NCBI GenBank assembly: GCA_965649825.1
Contig: OZ287708.1
Coordinates: 620,001 to 684,000, forward strand
DNA from: Penicillus capitatus
Lineage: Eukaryota > Chlorophyta
Direction of reading: 5' to 3'
Length of the DNA stretch: 64,000 nt
Position numbers and translations under genes: made by a program. Numbering within the stretch: position 1 is the stretch's first letter; every line of letters begins with the position of its first letter. This document shows positions 9,713 through 19,367 of the stretch, piece by piece. Under the pieces are notes generated by a model that saw only the letters and a program-made list of their open reading frames with translations, made no database searches and was not told the origin of the DNA.

Positions 9713-11662
9713 TCATATCTCTTCAGAAGGATGGATGCCCGAGTCGGGAACGGCGTCAAGAATGTCGGAGAACTCTTTTTCGAAGAGAACGCCGGCTCTG
9801 TGGCTTTTTCCTGCGACGTGAAGATCGCGCCCCACCTGAAGTGCCCATACCTGAGCGTGTGACTGATAGCTTAAGAACGTGGTGATCATCAAAAAAGCAA
9901 AACCTGAGAAACAGAGAGTGTGGTAAGGGGAGATGACAAGGAGAGCTTTGTGGTACCTGTGTAGACGAGGGGCACGCCTGGATCGTATTTGATCTCTAGT
10001 CCAGTGCTTCCGCCGATATCATCGATCGTCAGCTTCATGTCCGAAACTTCGATTGGAGTACCAGACCCTGGCCGTCGAACGCCTGCAAACTGCCCGGCGC
10101 TGTCGTAAAGGATGACGCTTTGAAAATCGTTTGCCAGAACTGCAGGAGAGATGCGTATGAAGTCGGTCGGAAACGGGAGGCGTACGCTTACCGGAGATGC
10201 CTTTCGGGACAGAGCTGTCGTCTTGCGCGGCACCGGGTGTCGGAATAAACGTGGCGAAGACCTTATCGTTTTTGTTCTGGCGAGATTTGAGTGTTGCCAT
10301 AGGAAAACGCACAGAGCGCTTTCCCTCTGGAAAGAAACTCGACTCGACAGTTACTGCCAAGGAAGACATTCCCCAGTCTGTCTATGCAACAGACACCACG
10401 TGCATCTCCGTCTACGAATGGCGAGATCGTACTTGATACATTGTGATACCCTCAAACCGCAAAGGATGGTTGACGGAAATGCGTCTTTTATCAATGACTC
10501 GGTTGCTGCCGCTGCCATCGAGAACAGAGAGATCGGAATAAAACTGATTGATGCCGCCATCAGAACGATAGTCGATGGTGAAATCTTCCAATCGTAGAGA
10601 TCGGAACGCTCCGGAGGGTGGAACGGCGAAAAAGGAATTTGGACGGATGTGTTGCTGCACCTCGATCGCTCTTCCCTTCAAAACAATCAATCGCCTGCTG
10701 ATCGGGATCGAAAGCGAATAATCTACTCACCTCAGGAATCATAACTGTTCCCTTGAATCCTCCAAGAACGCCCCACATGATGCCGGCAATCGTGACGAGC
10801 AAGGCGGCATGTACACCGATCGGCGCAAGACGTGCGACAAGGGACTTGAAGCCGTAAAGACTGCCGTTCTTCAAAAATACCTGGATATGAAGAAACGGGT
10901 TGTTTCTTCTCGATCGAATAGGTCGATCGTCACTTCGTATCCACGTTTGGAGAGGACAACGCCTAGATCTTTGATGTTGCCGTCCGGTAGTACTTCTGCG
11001 TTCTCTTTCAATGCGATGCCGTTTGGTGTCTTGGCAAACCTCCACCTTTTAGCTACCTAAAGAACAGGTGTCTGGCATCCAGTATCGAAAAAGATTCTTG
11101 GCAGATATCTCCTTGCCTTAGCAATGGGCCACTGACGCGTATGGGTACAAGCAATCAGCTGGGCTACTAACAATCCAAGCAAGCCATAGAAATAAGGCGC
11201 CGTGTAAATATGATCCAGCTGCAGAAAGAGAATGATCTTATAAGTCAAGAATCCAAACATTTTTGATTTGCCATCCGGGTAGCTGTCCACATAAAACTGA
11301 AAACTCTACACACATTGCATCATCGCTTCTGTAAGCAGTCTGCACGTTCTCGACGATCAGCCAACCTTTCCCTGCTCGATGACGGTACCCAAGGCTGAGA
11401 GCACAGATATGGTAAACAAGACAGCCATGGAACGTGGCAGAGACGACAGCTCCAGCAAGATTCGACGATATGCTGTCCGCATCGCCCGCTGTACCACAAA
11501 AGAGTTCTCTGGCACAGACGTCCATTCCACCCGCGTTCCCGTTTTTCCTCCCATCTCCGGGGCATCACGCAATGATGGGTTCGCGTTTGCACGATCTACG
11601 AAGTACGATCGAGAATGGGATATCTGTGATGATTTCCATGCCTTGGGTCGAGGGTTCGGCAT
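9713..11662 (-). CDS. CCS1: Plastid cytochrome c biogenesis protein Ccs1 (ResB family)
   Basis: Thylakoid membrane component of system II, which with CcsA delivers and attaches haem to c-type cytochromes. The product begins with a polar leader (start 11662), then LLELSSLPRSMAVLFTIS and LSALGTVIEQGK (first membrane span and hallmark), FYVDSYPDG, TAPYFYGLLGLLVAQLIACT, a lumenal region, a segment ARLAPIGVHAALLVTIAG with the conserved His, and the last span YTGFAFLMITTFLSYQSHAQ, followed by VWALQVGRDLHVAGKSHR and LFEKEFSDILD, the typical ResB C-terminus. Several introns of about 50 nt interrupt it. It is nuclear here, as in green plants, whereas red algae keep it in the plastid genome. A more upstream Met near 11807 is possible. 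Confidence 0.92.
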
Positions 11663-11866
11663 CGTCCGTATCTTGTGTTCGAATCGCTCTTACTTGGACG
11701 ATGCGTGGTGCCCTCGCGCGCTGTTCTTTCGGAAGAGCTTTTCGGTTCGATCGGACGCCGATCGTCGCTTTCGCCTTCATCGCCACACATCGCAGTTCGA
11801 TCGGCATCGTTATTGGAACGCGTCATCAAACGCGGCTTTTTTGATCAACTCTGCTTTGTCGGAAAC

Positions 11867-12886
11867 ATGACGATGTTGATGTGCCACGGTCCGAGTCTGC
11901 GTCCTCCGTTTCGCATTAGCTCTCGTAAACCGCAAGACAAGTGCCGAACCATGCATTCGACTCTGCGCATTTCTCTGCGCCAATCGCGTTTCTGTTGGTC
12001 GCAAACGCACATCCGCCAGCGTCTATTTACCAAAGCCGCCTTGGGACAGACCAAGACGTCGGGAGATGACGGTGGGTCAGGAGACGGCGGCGGTGGACGG
12101 AATTTGGGTGGGTCAGGTGGAGGAGGCGAAGAAGAAAACGACAACAGCAAATCGAAAAGGTTCACTCTATGGAAAGGCTGGGAAGAACGCGTGCAGTGCG
12201 ACCCCGCATTCCCGAGCAAAGTTCTCATTGAGCAGATTATCGGTGTCGGCGCCGCCGTAGTGGGAGACATGTCATCGCGTCCACACTGGGGACTCTATGA
12301 ACTGGATTTCGTTTTCTCGACGCTCATCGTCGGCAGCATCGTTAATTTTGCCTTGATGTACTGCCTGGCGGCGACACCTGCCTCATCTGCTGCGGCAAAG
12401 GGATCGTTACTACAAAAGCTCTTCTCGGAACAGACGCTAAAAAACATGGGTGCACCTGGAGGACACATGTTTGAGAGAGGCTATTCACTGGGGGCACGTC
12501 TAACCAATCTGGCATACAAAGGATTTCTGTTCGGGCTCGTCGGCGTTGCATCGGGCCTTATAGGGACGGCCACGTCGAATGGACTCATTCTCATTCGAAA
12601 ACGTGTGGATCCAGATTTTGAACCGCAGAATAAGGCACCCAATGTAGCGATGAATGCCTTGGCCTGGGGTGCCCATATGGGTCTCTCAGCCAACACACGT
12701 TATCAGATGCTCTATGGTTTGGATACCGTCGTGATGCCGGCATTAGGCCATCAATGGTTTTTGGTTTACTCGGCCGTGATTCGAACATTGAACAATGCTT
12801 TCGGTGGCACATCCTTTGTCTTTTTTGCCAGACTGTTTGGCGTGCAGAAAGTGAACCCCGAAGGATTGGACACAGAAGGAAAATGA
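11867..12886 (+). CDS. RETICULATA-related plastid envelope protein (DUF3411)
   Basis: Single uninterrupted reading frame of 339 codons from the ATG at 11867. It starts with a basic Ser/Arg-rich leader (MTMLMCHGPSLRPPFRISSR, transit-peptide-like), then a Gly/Asp/Ser low-complexity linker (about residues 65-90). The conserved DUF3411 domain follows: FPSKVLIEQIIGVGAAVVGD, MSSRPHWGLYELDFVFSTL, IVGSIVNFALMYCLA, GYSLGARLTNLAYKGFLFGL and NVAMNALAWGAHMGLSANTR. Several membrane spans are evident. In Arabidopsis the family (RETICULATA, LCD1) sits in the chloroplast envelope and affects leaf mesophyll development; the molecular activity is unknown. The head-to-head neighbour Ccs1 starts 204 bp away. Confidence 0.9.
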   Translation: MTMLMCHGPSLRPPFRISSRKPQDKCRTMHSTLRISLRQSRFCWSQTHIRQRLFTKAALGQTKTSGDDGGSGDGGGGRNLGGSGGGGEEENDNSKSKRFTLWKGWEERVQCDPAFPSKVLIEQIIGVGAAVVGDMSSRPHWGLYELDFVFSTLIVGSIVNFALMYCLAATPASSAAAKGSLLQKLFSEQTLKNMGAPGGHMFERGYSLGARLTNLAYKGFLFGLVGVASGLIGTATSNGLILIRKRVDPDFEPQNKAPNVAMNALAWGAHMGLSANTRYQMLYGLDTVVMPALGHQWFLVYSAVIRTLNNAFGGTSFVFFARLFGVQKVNPEGLDTEGK

Positions 12887-12994
12887 GGACGACTTGGACA
12901 CGTCATCGAATCGTGTCACGCATCAAAATTCATCTAACGGCCCGTGCAGGACTTATTTAACGTCGTCTGACTCATTGCTGTCTTTTCACACGTC

Positions 12995-13677
12995 ATGTTG
13001 AAAACGCTCTCCCTACGTTTGTGGCAAACATGTCCGTCTCTGGGGCACCGTCAATGGATCCCTCTTCGAGACGCGGCCCTCTGCCGGTTCGTTCAGTCGA
13101 CAGGATCATAACGATCTCGACCTGTTACGCAGATACCTGTCGAAGAAAACAGAGTTGGACGAATTCTCTATCCTCTCAGAAGAAACCGACGTCATCCAGA
13201 TCGACGGGTCTCTCTTCGTGATCTCGCGTTTTGTCGAAGGGGATGGACGGACGGCCGTAGGTATCATAAAACGGGATTCAAGGTTAGAGGGATTCTGGTC
13301 GAGGGGGCTGTCATTTGTTTTCAAGACCTGTGGCTTCAATGGAAAGTACAGACGATGGAAGATCTGACACCAGAAAGCCTCTGCTTACTGCGTCTCTTTC
13401 GGCCATTACCCGATCTCCTGGTCCTCGGGTGTGGACCTCGAATACTTCCCTTGCCACCAGACGTGGCTTCCATGCTTAAGGAACTGCATATTCGTATTGA
13501 GTGCATCGATTCCGTGCTATGACCTCGTGATAAAGGGTATCGCTGAAGTTGTGTGGTTGGCAGGTTAACGCAACGTCGACCTTCAATTTGCTGAATCAAG
13601 AAGGCAGAAGCGTGGTCGGTGCTCTACTTCCCCTGTCGACAGAGACAGAGGAGGAGGATGGCGGGATGGAGCGTTAA
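12995..13677 (+). CDS. NDUFAF3: Complex I assembly factor NDUFAF3 (Mth938/DUF498 domain)
   Basis: Mitochondrial factor that works with NDUFAF4 early in assembly of the complex I Q-module. The start at 12995 opens a Leu/Arg-rich presequence (MLKTLSLRLWQTCPSLGHR). The domain reads IDGSLFVISRF, then across a 50-nt intron VRGILVEGAVICFQDLWLQW, EDLTPESLCLLRLFRPLPDL, LVLGCGPRILPLPPDVA, LHIRIECIDS, and after a second 50-nt intron NATSTFNLLNQEGRSVVGAL. The join between the presequence exon and the domain exon (about 13090) needs a frame change; an intron is likely but its ends are not certain. The stop TAA at 13675-13677 overlaps the stop of the convergent gene TRAPPC4. Confidence 0.88.
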
Positions 13678-14087
13678 ATAATGGGAAAGCGTTGGACAGC
13701 CAATTCCGTGTGCTGATCAAAGAGTTCACAGCGAATAGGCATTTCCACTTCGTAGAAAGGATTCTTCAAAACATAGTCCGAATAGAGTTCATAGAGCTTG
13801 TTTAAGAAAGCAGGAATGTTTGGTGTTTTGGGTTTCACCACGAGACAGAACTTCGTCCCTGTTGACGCCTGAAAGCAATGCAAGTCGAAAGTGTCTGCTT
13901 CGAGAAGGTGTATCCCGGAACAGTCGGCAACGGGCGAGAGCTGACTGGCGATAGCGCAGACAGAGTGCCAGATACTGGCGATGCGTAGACGGTCGTTCAA
14001 GTCGACAACGGCCTGTCCAGCAAAGCTCTTTTGGTAAATCAGTCCACCGGACTTGTTGATAATGTACAGCGAACAAATCTGCGCCAT
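13674..14087 (-). CDS. TRAPPC4: TRAPP complex subunit 4 (sybindin/Trs23)
   Basis: Core subunit of the TRAPP tethering complex, the Rab1 GEF used in ER-Golgi and Golgi traffic. It is a 137-residue intronless protein with the longin-like fold: SLYIINKSGGLIYQKSF (first strand), LRIASIWHSVCAIASQLSP, GIHLLEADTFDLHCFQASTG, TKFCLVVKP, LYELYSDYVLKNPFYEVEMP. The length matches the core of Trs23/TRAPPC4 without the yeast or animal insertions. Its stop TAA overlaps the NDUFAF3 stop on the other strand. The start at 14087 is the first residue of the longin strand. Confidence 0.9.
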   Translation of the reverse strand: MAQICSLYIINKSGGLIYQKSFAGQAVVDLNDRLRIASIWHSVCAIASQLSPVADCSGIHLLEADTFDLHCFQASTGTKFCLVVKPKTPNIPAFLNKLYELYSDYVLKNPFYEVEMPIRCELFDQHTELAVQRFPII

Positions 14088-14106
14088 CGCTACCGAATCC
14101 GACGCG

Positions 14107-14837
14107 ATGCATGACGCCTCATCATTTCATTTCGCTCTTTGACCGAAGTGAACGATACCATCGGGCGATGACACAGGTGCGCCGTTTTAGAAGTGGAAAA
14201 GGACTCCGTGCCGATCGGTGCGTGCGATATAGACATTGCGTGATCTTTTTGATCGATTCTGCAACTACGGCACGCGAGAAGTAACGATATCGGCGCCATC
14301 ATTCGATGCGATTGTCGGCCACGTGATGTGCAGACAAAGGTCGAATTGGATGGAGCCAAATTCACGAAACTCTGTCGCGATTGCAAACTGATCGATCGAT
14401 CGACACTGACGACGACGGACATCGATATCGTCTTTGCAAAAGTCCTTCATCTCCTTGCGTGATCCACGTATCGAATCGCCGCGCAAAGTAGGTAAAAACA
14501 AAAGGAATGCGCCGAATCAACTATCCACAATTCGAGAGGGCGCTGGATCTCATTGCCGACAAGAAAGTCACACTCTGCGATGTGACCGATCGAAGGCGGT
14601 GAGTGAACAATGCTTGTCTAGGGAATGGAATCTGAGGCTTTGGTAAACATGCTGTGTACATCGGAAGGGCCGAAAACGAACGCCACGAAAGCCAACTATG
14701 TAAAGTTCTACGATGACAAGAGCCTGTATACGGGTGTCCACAAATGCAAATCGGAAGAAGGGAAGAACGAAGAGCACGCTACGGCCACGATTGACACACA
14801 AATAGCGATGAGACCAAGTCTCAAATCCTTTCGCTGA
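14107..14837 (+). CDS. TPPP: TPPP/p25-alpha family protein
   Basis: Tubulin polymerisation-promoting family; outside animals its presence tracks with cilia and flagella. The conserved core is VELDGAKFTKLCRDCKLIDR then STLTTTDIDIVFAK, joined across an intron of about 51 nt to VKTKGMRRINYPQFERALDL, and a final exon with GPKTNATKANYVKFYDDKSL followed by YTGVHK, equivalent to the family hallmark TDTSKYTGSHK. The C-terminal tail is basic. The first exon is not resolved: candidate starts at 14107 and 14111 open short frames before the conserved exon near 14330. It is divergent from TRAPPC4, with starts roughly 20 bp apart if 14107 is right. Confidence 0.85.
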
Positions 14838-15121
14838 TGGTCCTGACCGATGACGAAACGATCTCACTCTTCTTGGCCGAAATGACATACATCGAAAGCG
14901 ATCGCCTTTCGTGCCATCGATACATATATTTGATCGCATGTAAGAAAACCGGCAACAGTTTTGCCGTCGCGTCTTGGCCTGCTAGAGTCGCCTTGACCTT
15001 AAGGTCGAAATCTCTTCAGCGTTCTGGCCTCCTCGCTCATTTCGTAAAAAGCCAAAAGTCGCATCACATGATCCGGTACGCGCCTCAATCCAGATTTCCA
15101 TCACTTGTCCGATTTCTTGCC

Positions 15122-17656
15122 ATGGGAAGTTCGACGGAACGCAATTGGTCGAAGGCATGTTACCCTGAGTACGATAGGAATATTCTTGAGTGCTTATCTG
15201 TTCTCAGGCTTTGATTGTGTCCTCCGTCTGTGCCATCGGTACCGGACTGGTCGTTGCGATCTGTATACGTCAGCGTCGTCGTCGTGAAAAGCCGCAGTAT
15301 CGATTCCGCCACGTTCTGGCCGACAATACGGACACACCTTTTCTACATCTGGGCCGAGTACCGGAACGGAGCAGCAGTCCAGACTATGAGGTTCATCCGT
15401 ACGTACATGAAATCCTTGCACTCAAAGGAGCCGACGTCCAACACACACCTCCAGTACAGCAAGACGATCCGTCGTTTGTCCCGAGCGTCTTCTGGGTCAA
15501 TACGCGATCGCAGCTGGAAACGGTCATCGAAGAGCTTAAAGTCGGCATTCGTCTAAATTTATCGCAGAGCATCGTGACCTGCGTTTAGGGTCTAGAATGC
15601 TTTGCCCTTGATACTGAGCATCATAAACAGCGATCTTACCATGGATTCGTCTGCTTAGTCCAGATCTTCACTGGGAAGTCTGTTTACCTGATCGATGCCC
15701 TAGCTTTGCACGATGAGCTCCATGCGCTAAACAGTGTTACGTCTGATCACAGAATCCGCAAAGTCCTACACGGTTGCCACAATGATATCATTTGGCTGCA
15801 ACGCGATTTCAGAGTGTACGTGGTCAATGTCTTTGATACGGAGAAAGCTTGTCAAGTACGTCCGTCCGTCACATCACACACCTACACCGGAAGGGACACA
15901 TGCCTTGTAGGTCTTAAAGAAGCCAAAGAGTAACTTAGCACACTTGCTGGAACATTACTTTGGAGTGCAGACAGACAAGTCGATGCAGCAGGCCGATTGG
16001 CGAGCGCGTCCTCTATCTGAGGAACAGTTGCTTTATGCCAAGCTAGACGTCTGTTATCTTCTGAGTCTGGAAGGAGTTCTAAAGGAGGAACTACTATCAT
16101 CTGAGAAGCTCTATGCAAACGCCGTGCAAAAATCTCATGACCTCAGTTTGAGTCTCTTTCACAAAATGACGTCCTCCGAGGCTGCCACCTCAGCTGCACT
16201 GCATCTGATCCGTCGTTACTTTGACATGGCTGGAAAGAGTTTGCACCAAGGAGATTATGATCTTGCTCAAGAACGCCCTTTCATGACGTGCATCTATCGA
16301 CTGTGCATCTGGAGAGATGCTGTTGCACGTGTCGAAGATGAAAGTCCAGAGTACATACTCAAAAGCAAGCTTCTGTCTCTTCTTGCCAGAGAACTCCCTG
16401 CGACAGAAGTTGAACTATTGGATTGTGTCCAAGAGACACCTCTGTACGATTATTCAAGCGACGGCGATGGTCCTACGTACTGGATACCTCCGTCCGCATT
16501 TCTGAAGCGAGCGCATGAGGTGATTGACGCGATTGAGGAGGTCAAGAGCGGACGCTTTGTGTGGAATGATGGGCCAGCGCTGCTTGATCCATCACGCAAA
16601 ACCGGAAAACAGCGATCGAAGAAAGCAGCAGACGCTGCTGCTCGTGAACGAACTGTCGAAATCTATTGTGCCAAATCGAAAGTAGACATCTTCTACCGAT
16701 GCGCAAGCCTGATGCCAAAACAATGACGTTTTTATCAGGTGTACGATAACTGTAAGATGTTGTCATTGGATGGGGAACTGTTGTGTTACTGCGATCGACG
16801 AAATCTGGAATGGTATGTCCGAAAAAAGATTGCCAAAGTCGAGTCGGAAGATCCCTTTGTCATTCGCCTTCTCTTCCAACACCGAATGGAAGACGAAGCC
16901 AATGGATCACATGACTTCTATGTGCAGTCCCGTGTGAACTGTTGCGTTTCTTGTGGCGAAGAAGGGCATTATTTGAGGTACAAGATTGTTCCTGCCTGTT
17001 ACCGAAAGCATTTTCCAATACCTCTGAAGAGTCATAGAAGTCATGATGTGGTGCTGCTGTGCATTGACTGCCATCACATCGCACAGACGGCGGCTGACAG
17101 ACTCAAGAGGAAATTGGCAGACGAGTATGACGTGCCATTGGCATGTTCTCTAAAAGGAGATGAAGAGAAAGGGACTGTTCATCCTTGTAGAGTCCGGGCT
17201 GCCGCTCTGGCCTTGCAGAACAGCAGAGACCAGATTCCGCCTCAAAGACTGGCCGAACTCGAGCAAACTATTCATCTCTACTTCGGAAGAGATCCAAAGA
17301 GACATGGCCCTGTCTCTCCAGAGGACTTGAAACTGGCACTCCTAGTTGGAATGAACAAAAGGGAGCTGAAGAAGACGATTAAACATGAGAATGGGTCTGG
17401 ATTAGAGATCCGTCTATCCAGTCTACCAAAGTGTCCTTTGGATTCCGGAGAACAGATTCATGGAGAGCAGGTGGTGAAGAAAGCGATTGAGAATGGAGGA
17501 GACCCAGAATTGTATAGTATTATTCGAAGATTCCGCGAAGTATTTGTTGAAGCTCTTCAGCCAAAGTACTTGCCAACGAAATGGGATATCGATCATTTTG
17601 CACCAAGAAGATTTGGAGAGCATTCGGTTTTTTACCAGAGCGATGACAGAGTGTAG
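15122..17656 (+). CDS. RRP6L3: RRP6L3-like membrane-anchored 3'-5' exonuclease with HRDC and Zn-domain
   Basis: Plant-type relative of Rrp6/EXOSC10. Order of parts: a short N-terminus (MGSSTERNWSK), a membrane span (ALIVSSVCAIGTGLVVAICI), RFRHVLADNTDTPFLHL, the DEDDy exonuclease (LECFALDTEHH; HGCHNDIIWLQRDF; YAKLDVCYLL), an HRDC domain (about 16270-16440), then a domain shared with EXD2: VYDNCKMLSLDGELLCYCDR, CCVSCGEEGHYLRYKIVPAC, LKSHRSHDVVLLCIDCH with Cys/His metal ligands. This architecture is that of Arabidopsis RRP6L3. All DEDDy acidic residues and the Tyr are present, so activity is expected; RNA versus DNA substrate cannot be told. Introns include 48, 55 and 57 nt; the first seems to be a 53-nt GC-AG intron at about 15155-15207. 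Confidence 0.88.
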
Positions 17657-18034
17657 GATATATCGGCGGGAGCTGAGAGTTCACTTGGAAATTCTTTTTG
17701 TCGAGTGTTATGAAAACCGTAGCACAAGTGGAGTGCCGTTACTCCATTCGAAGATGACTTGTACATGTGAATTGCGCGAATAAAAGTTGCCTGGGATTGT
17801 GGAGAACAGAACGTTTAGATCATCGAATTTAAGAACATTATAAGCTATCATGACGTCATTGTGCATCATCGACAATACACATCGTCGATAAGGTTTGATG
17901 TCGAAGCTACAAATAGTACGTAGTTGACGGCGAGCGACAATGTGTTCTTCGACTCAGAACACAAACATCAATTCTTCTTCGCATGTCTAATTGATCGATC
18001 GCTCATGACAGAATAACCGCGATGAATCGCTGCA

Positions 18035-18130
18035 GATCGAAATCGGACCGATCGATCGCTCTACACAGAAGCAAGCTGATCGATTGTTTCTGATCGAAAT
18101 CGGACCGATCGATCGCTCTACATAGAAGTC
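18035..18130. repeat. Imperfect 57-bp tandem repeat (2 copies) with GATCGATCG core
   Basis: The string starting GATCGAAATCGGACCGATCG begins at 18035 and again at 18092, followed both times by ATCGCTCTACA(C/T)AGAAG. The repeat core is itself palindromic. Confidence 0.85.
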
Positions 18131-18259
18131 AGCAGATTGATTAATGTTCGAAGTCAATGCATTAAAACGACAAATCATGTCACCGACAAAGGACCATCGA
18201 TACGACGAGTACGGCAATCGATTTGTCTAACATCGAACGATCAGTCGCAAACCATCGAC

Positions 18260-18292
18260 AATTGCAGTTCAATTGCAGTTCAATTGCAGTTC
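18260..18292. repeat. Three perfect tandem copies of an 11-bp unit
   Basis: AATTGCAGTTC is repeated head to tail at 18260, 18271 and 18282. Confidence 0.95.
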
Positions 18293-19120
18293 GACAAATA
18301 TCATGACGCCGTCCTCCGGATCAATCGATTGTGAAAGCTCGGAAATCGAATAGCTGTAGTCGGACTGATGATCGCATATCCATTGGTCGGATCAGAAAAA
18401 AATGGCATTAACGGTCGTGGTTTAGGCATACCAAGGCGTCGCGTACCACAGTCGTTGTAAAAATTATCAGTCTGTTTCTTCTGGAAGTACGCTTCGCCGA
18501 ACTCAGACCAAGCTGTAACACTGGAGCCTCAACTTATCGAATCGTGATTATCTTCTAGCATGATAAGTGCGTATTCATCGCAAGTGCGACATTAATGTCG
18601 ATGTAGGCGATCTACGCATTCGGCCGTGTTTTGCACTTCCTATATAGTATCTATCATATATCGGAAAGGTGGCCGATCGATGATTAGTCTCGATCTCAAC
18701 TGCAACGTTCCCGCAGTGACGCAATTTCGGCCATCTTTCTATCCTCCTTTGCCTTCTCTTTCGTGTCACTGACAGTCTCCGCCAGTCGACATTTTTTAGA
18801 ATTTGACGCAGTTCTATGTATATTGTTGTTGCCCGTTCGTTACAACGAATTTCGATCAAAAGTGCCATGTGATTGCAGAAATCGCTCTTCATCTTCGATT
18901 GTTTTCTGATTGTCAGAGAAAAACTGTAAAATCCTCTCTTCGATTGATCGCTTTCATTGGACATCCCTGTCTTATCTGAACAAAGTAGACGAATACACGA
19001 GAACCGCCGTAGAGGCACGTCGGTTGTGAAAGTAGCCATTCGTCTGTTGAAACACTCTGTGATTGTCAAATCTTATCATCGATTTTATGTCGAGGGCTTG
19101 AATTATCGATTCCTTCGACA

Positions 19121-19318
19121 TTTGCCAAAAATACGCCGAAAACAAGACAATCGACACATCTTTACGTTCGAGGCTATTTTGCAAATCGGAATGTTAGGCT
19201 ATTTCAAACGCTAATGCTCATGATTTGCCAAAAATACTCTGAAAGCAGGCGGCCCGTTTGTACGTTTATACGTCCGGGACTATTTTCCGAGTCGGAGAAT
19301 TGGAATTGGGCTCGATTA
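19121..19318. repeat. Imperfect direct duplication, period about 103 bp
   Basis: Both copies open with TTTGCCAAAAATAC (19121 and 19224), carry a TTTACGTTCGAGG / TTATACGTCCGGG block followed by a CTATTTT block, and end near a GGAAT/GGAGAAT motif. It directly precedes the BAHD gene and may be part of its upstream region. Confidence 0.6.
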
Positions 19319-19367
19319 AACACCATTGCCTTCTGTGACTGTTCTCTGTCCGATTTCGCATTCTGTC

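Larger units (their letters stand above)
17657..19367. other. Gene-poor gap rich in GATCGAT motifs
   Basis: No recognised gene in 1.7 kb. It contains many ATCGAT/CGATCG palindromes, two kinds of short tandem repeats and an imperfect 103-bp duplication, annotated separately. A perfect TGACGTCA palindrome lies at 17851-17858. An open frame of 164 codons on the minus strand (18575-19069) has no recognisable domain and is treated as chance. Confidence 0.5.

Noticed and set aside
9458-9862. 134-codon plus-strand frame
   Set aside because: It is antisense to the last exon of Ccs1, whose minus-strand reading matches the family C-terminus residue by residue.
11845-12270. 141-codon minus-strand frame with a Pro-rich block
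   Set aside because: Antisense of the Gly-rich linker in the RETICULATA-like gene; the Pro run is just the complement of Gly codons.
14837-15214. 125-codon plus-strand frame whose ATG overlaps the TPPP stop (TGATG)
   Set aside because: The overlap is tempting as a coupled start, but the product has no protein character and runs into the start of the RRP6L3-like gene in another frame.
15122-17656. Reading the exonuclease and the EXD2-like Zn domain as a novel fusion
   Set aside because: The same order (span, DEDDy exonuclease, HRDC, EXD2-type C-terminal domain) is known from plant RRP6L3, so it is not new.
18575-19069. Open frame of 164 codons on the minus strand in a gene-poor gap
   Set aside because: Low-complexity basic composition, no domain, no splicing partner; it lies in GATCGAT-rich DNA where stops are rarer by composition.
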